From Carposina sasakii (lineage: Eukaryota; Arthropoda; Insecta; Lepidoptera; Carposinidae): DNA of 64,000 nt. Positions 62,301 through 64,000 of the stretch are shown piece by piece. The DNA lies in NCBI GenBank assembly GCA_014607495.2, contig CP053170.1, forward strand, positions 9,238,001 to 9,302,000, in the 5' to 3' direction. The notes under the pieces were generated by a model. That model had not been told where the DNA came from, made no database searches, and saw nothing but the letters and a program-made list of their open reading frames with translations. The first letter of the stretch is position 1, and each line of letters starts with the position of its first letter. The position numbers were made by a program, and so were the translations under genes.

Positions 62301-64000
62301 AAAAAGCCCCTTTGAAATATTATATGTATAGCATGATTTAGTACTTTTTAATAATAAAATTAAAAGTTGGTTCTTTTCTTTTTGCTCCATCCACTAAGGT
62401 AAATTGTGCGTGTGTGCTGTAAACTGACACAGCACACAAATGAAAATGGATGATATTATGCACATAAGTGAAATTTTAATTTCGTGTATATTTTTTACAT
62501 AAATAACTAGGGCTATTTATTTGTTTAAACGGAAGCATGAGAAAGTCTTTGGCTCAGAAAAAAGAAAGATTTGATCTTGTAGCACCATCTGGACGACGAC
62601 GTAGAAAATAAATTTAGACAGTTGTCTCATACTCATGTAAGAACGAGTATGGTATAACAATAAAGAAGTATGTAAATAACAATGTATAAAGGCCTTTATA
62701 CAAAATTTCGTATGCAAATGTTATTCTTAAAATATCAGTACAAACATGCTGATAAATATTATATTGTGAAAATGGTATAAGTTCATTAAAATTCTCTCTT
62801 ATTTAATACATAAATATTTCTCGTCTTATGTAAAGCAGGTATTTGTCGGGACGGAATAAAATACTATTTCACTATTACAATATTTTCTCAAAATCTACAC
62901 AGCAAAGAAACTTATTGACGATATAAAGTTGTTTATTATAATAATATTATAAACATTATAAAGATCTGTATAAATATTATATATTTTATAATTAAACTTT
63001 CATTTCTTGTTTTTTTTTTCTACAATTATTAAAATATCTGGTAAATATATCATTTTATGTTTGTCTCAGTTAAGTATATAAAATATATTCTAGCTACTAT
63101 ATTATACTTAACAAGAAAATATTTCTTTGTTGCGTAGATATCGTTCATAACTTATTTTAGCCGTAGGATTCGTTGTGGTAACTATGCGTTTCGAGACCCG
63201 TTTAAAATAACCATTACATTTACAAATAACAGGGGTTGTACAAGGCAGTATAAAATACATGCGATTTTATGTAAAAATTTTGAAGTTAATTCGAATTTAA
63301 GTAGCTTACAGCTTTTTGTACTTTTTAGCACAATAAAAACATGTTTTACACTAACTTAGCACATCTGACTTAAAAATAGAGTAATGAAGACAAGTTAACT
63401 AAAAAAGAAAAAGGTACATTTATAGGAATAAAAATTTTAGAACTCAACAAAATAATAATTAACCCATAATTAATAGAAAACTTCATCGCTTAGCGTTAAA
63501 TCTAAAACAATATTTACATTTAGTTAAAATTAAGGAGTTTTATTCAACAATATTAAAATATATTGAATACAGAAAAGGCGTATTTAAAATAGCAATAACA
63601 ATAATGGAAACATTCCTAAGATCACTTAATATAAATTAAAAATAATAAATTATGACAAAAAAAATAATAATTTGGAGTCGTCAAAATAAATTATAAAACA
63701 TAAGTAGGCGCTCATACACTTAAACTGTCCTGGATTCAAAAAGAAACTCAACAAAAGACGTAATTAAGTAAGAATATTTACAACCAATTTACAAATTATT
63801 TTAAAATCTAATTACTCTAAAATTTACTTAAAAAATGTTTTCATAACATAACATAGCAGTACCTACTTATATTTGAAAACATTTTTTAAAGTTCAACAAT
63901 TTTATACATATTTATTTAATGTTTATTTTAATTATTTAACCAAATGAAACCGATTTGAAATGAAGTATGTAATTTTGATCAGTCAAACAATAAAATTTAG
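62301..64000. other. AT-rich, repeat-poor end of the window
   Basis: About 1.7 kb without any of the repeat families that fill the rest, over 75% A+T, with many AATAAA words on both strands. It could be a 3' untranslated region or quiet intergenic DNA of a gene beyond the edge. No frame or splice-flanked exon is visible. Confidence 0.4.

Overview
The window reads as AT-rich, repeat-dense intergenic or intronic DNA of a moth or butterfly. The evidence is the repeat content: Helitron-like elements whose 3' ends carry the 'gacttcgtccgcgtgg' block and CTAG terminus typical of Lepidoptera, tRNA-headed SINEs, RTE LINE tails ending in (TGA)n, and a CsRn1-clade Ty3/Gypsy element. I found no convincing host protein-coding exon. 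The one host gene I can support is an intact tRNA-Val(AAC) at 14258-14330.

Nearly everything else is transposon-derived, and families recur across the window. Labels used below are mine: SINE-A (about 250 bp, tail identical to RTE LINE 3' ends), SINE-D (tRNA-like head, about 330 bp), SINE-E (tail in (TATG)n), SINE-I and SINE-J (tRNA-like heads), RPT-H (about 185 bp, unclassified, the most frequent), TIR-B (about 385 bp) and TIR-C (about 263 bp, both tacagg/cctgta ends), RPT-G (long inverted arms, 11-bp flanking repeats), LINE-F (3' tails), plus Helitron-like elements, a pair of CAC..GTG MITEs with 3-bp target duplications, a hAT-like MITE and several single-copy foldbacks.

Two LTR retrotransposons stand out. 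At 55894-60677 (minus strand) is a complete Ty3/Gypsy CsRn1-type element: near-identical LTRs, a tRNA-Trp primer site, gag with the CHCC motif, a -1 overlap into an uninterrupted 1033-codon pol (protease, RT, RNase H, integrase), a polypurine tract and a 4-bp target duplication. At 43410-45498 (plus strand) is a 2.1-kb non-autonomous LTR element. Its LTR holds a perfect three-unit heat-shock element just upstream of a TATAAATA box, and its interior encodes a single 407-residue protein of unknown family with no gag, RT or integrase motif. I consider this the best candidate for something undescribed.

Layout: 0-14 kb mixed SINE, TIR and Helitron copies; 14.26 kb tRNA gene followed by an RTE tail; 15-28 kb dense MITEs and LINE tails; 28-31 kb mostly unrecognised sequence; 31-43 kb large foldback, Helitrons, SINEs, a (CA)n tract and long unassigned AT-rich stretches; 43.4-45.5 kb heat-shock-promoter LTR element nested in SINE-E; 46-55 kb sparse repeats; 55.9-60.7 kb Gypsy element nested in a LINE-F tail; 61.7-64 kb AT-rich and almost repeat-free.
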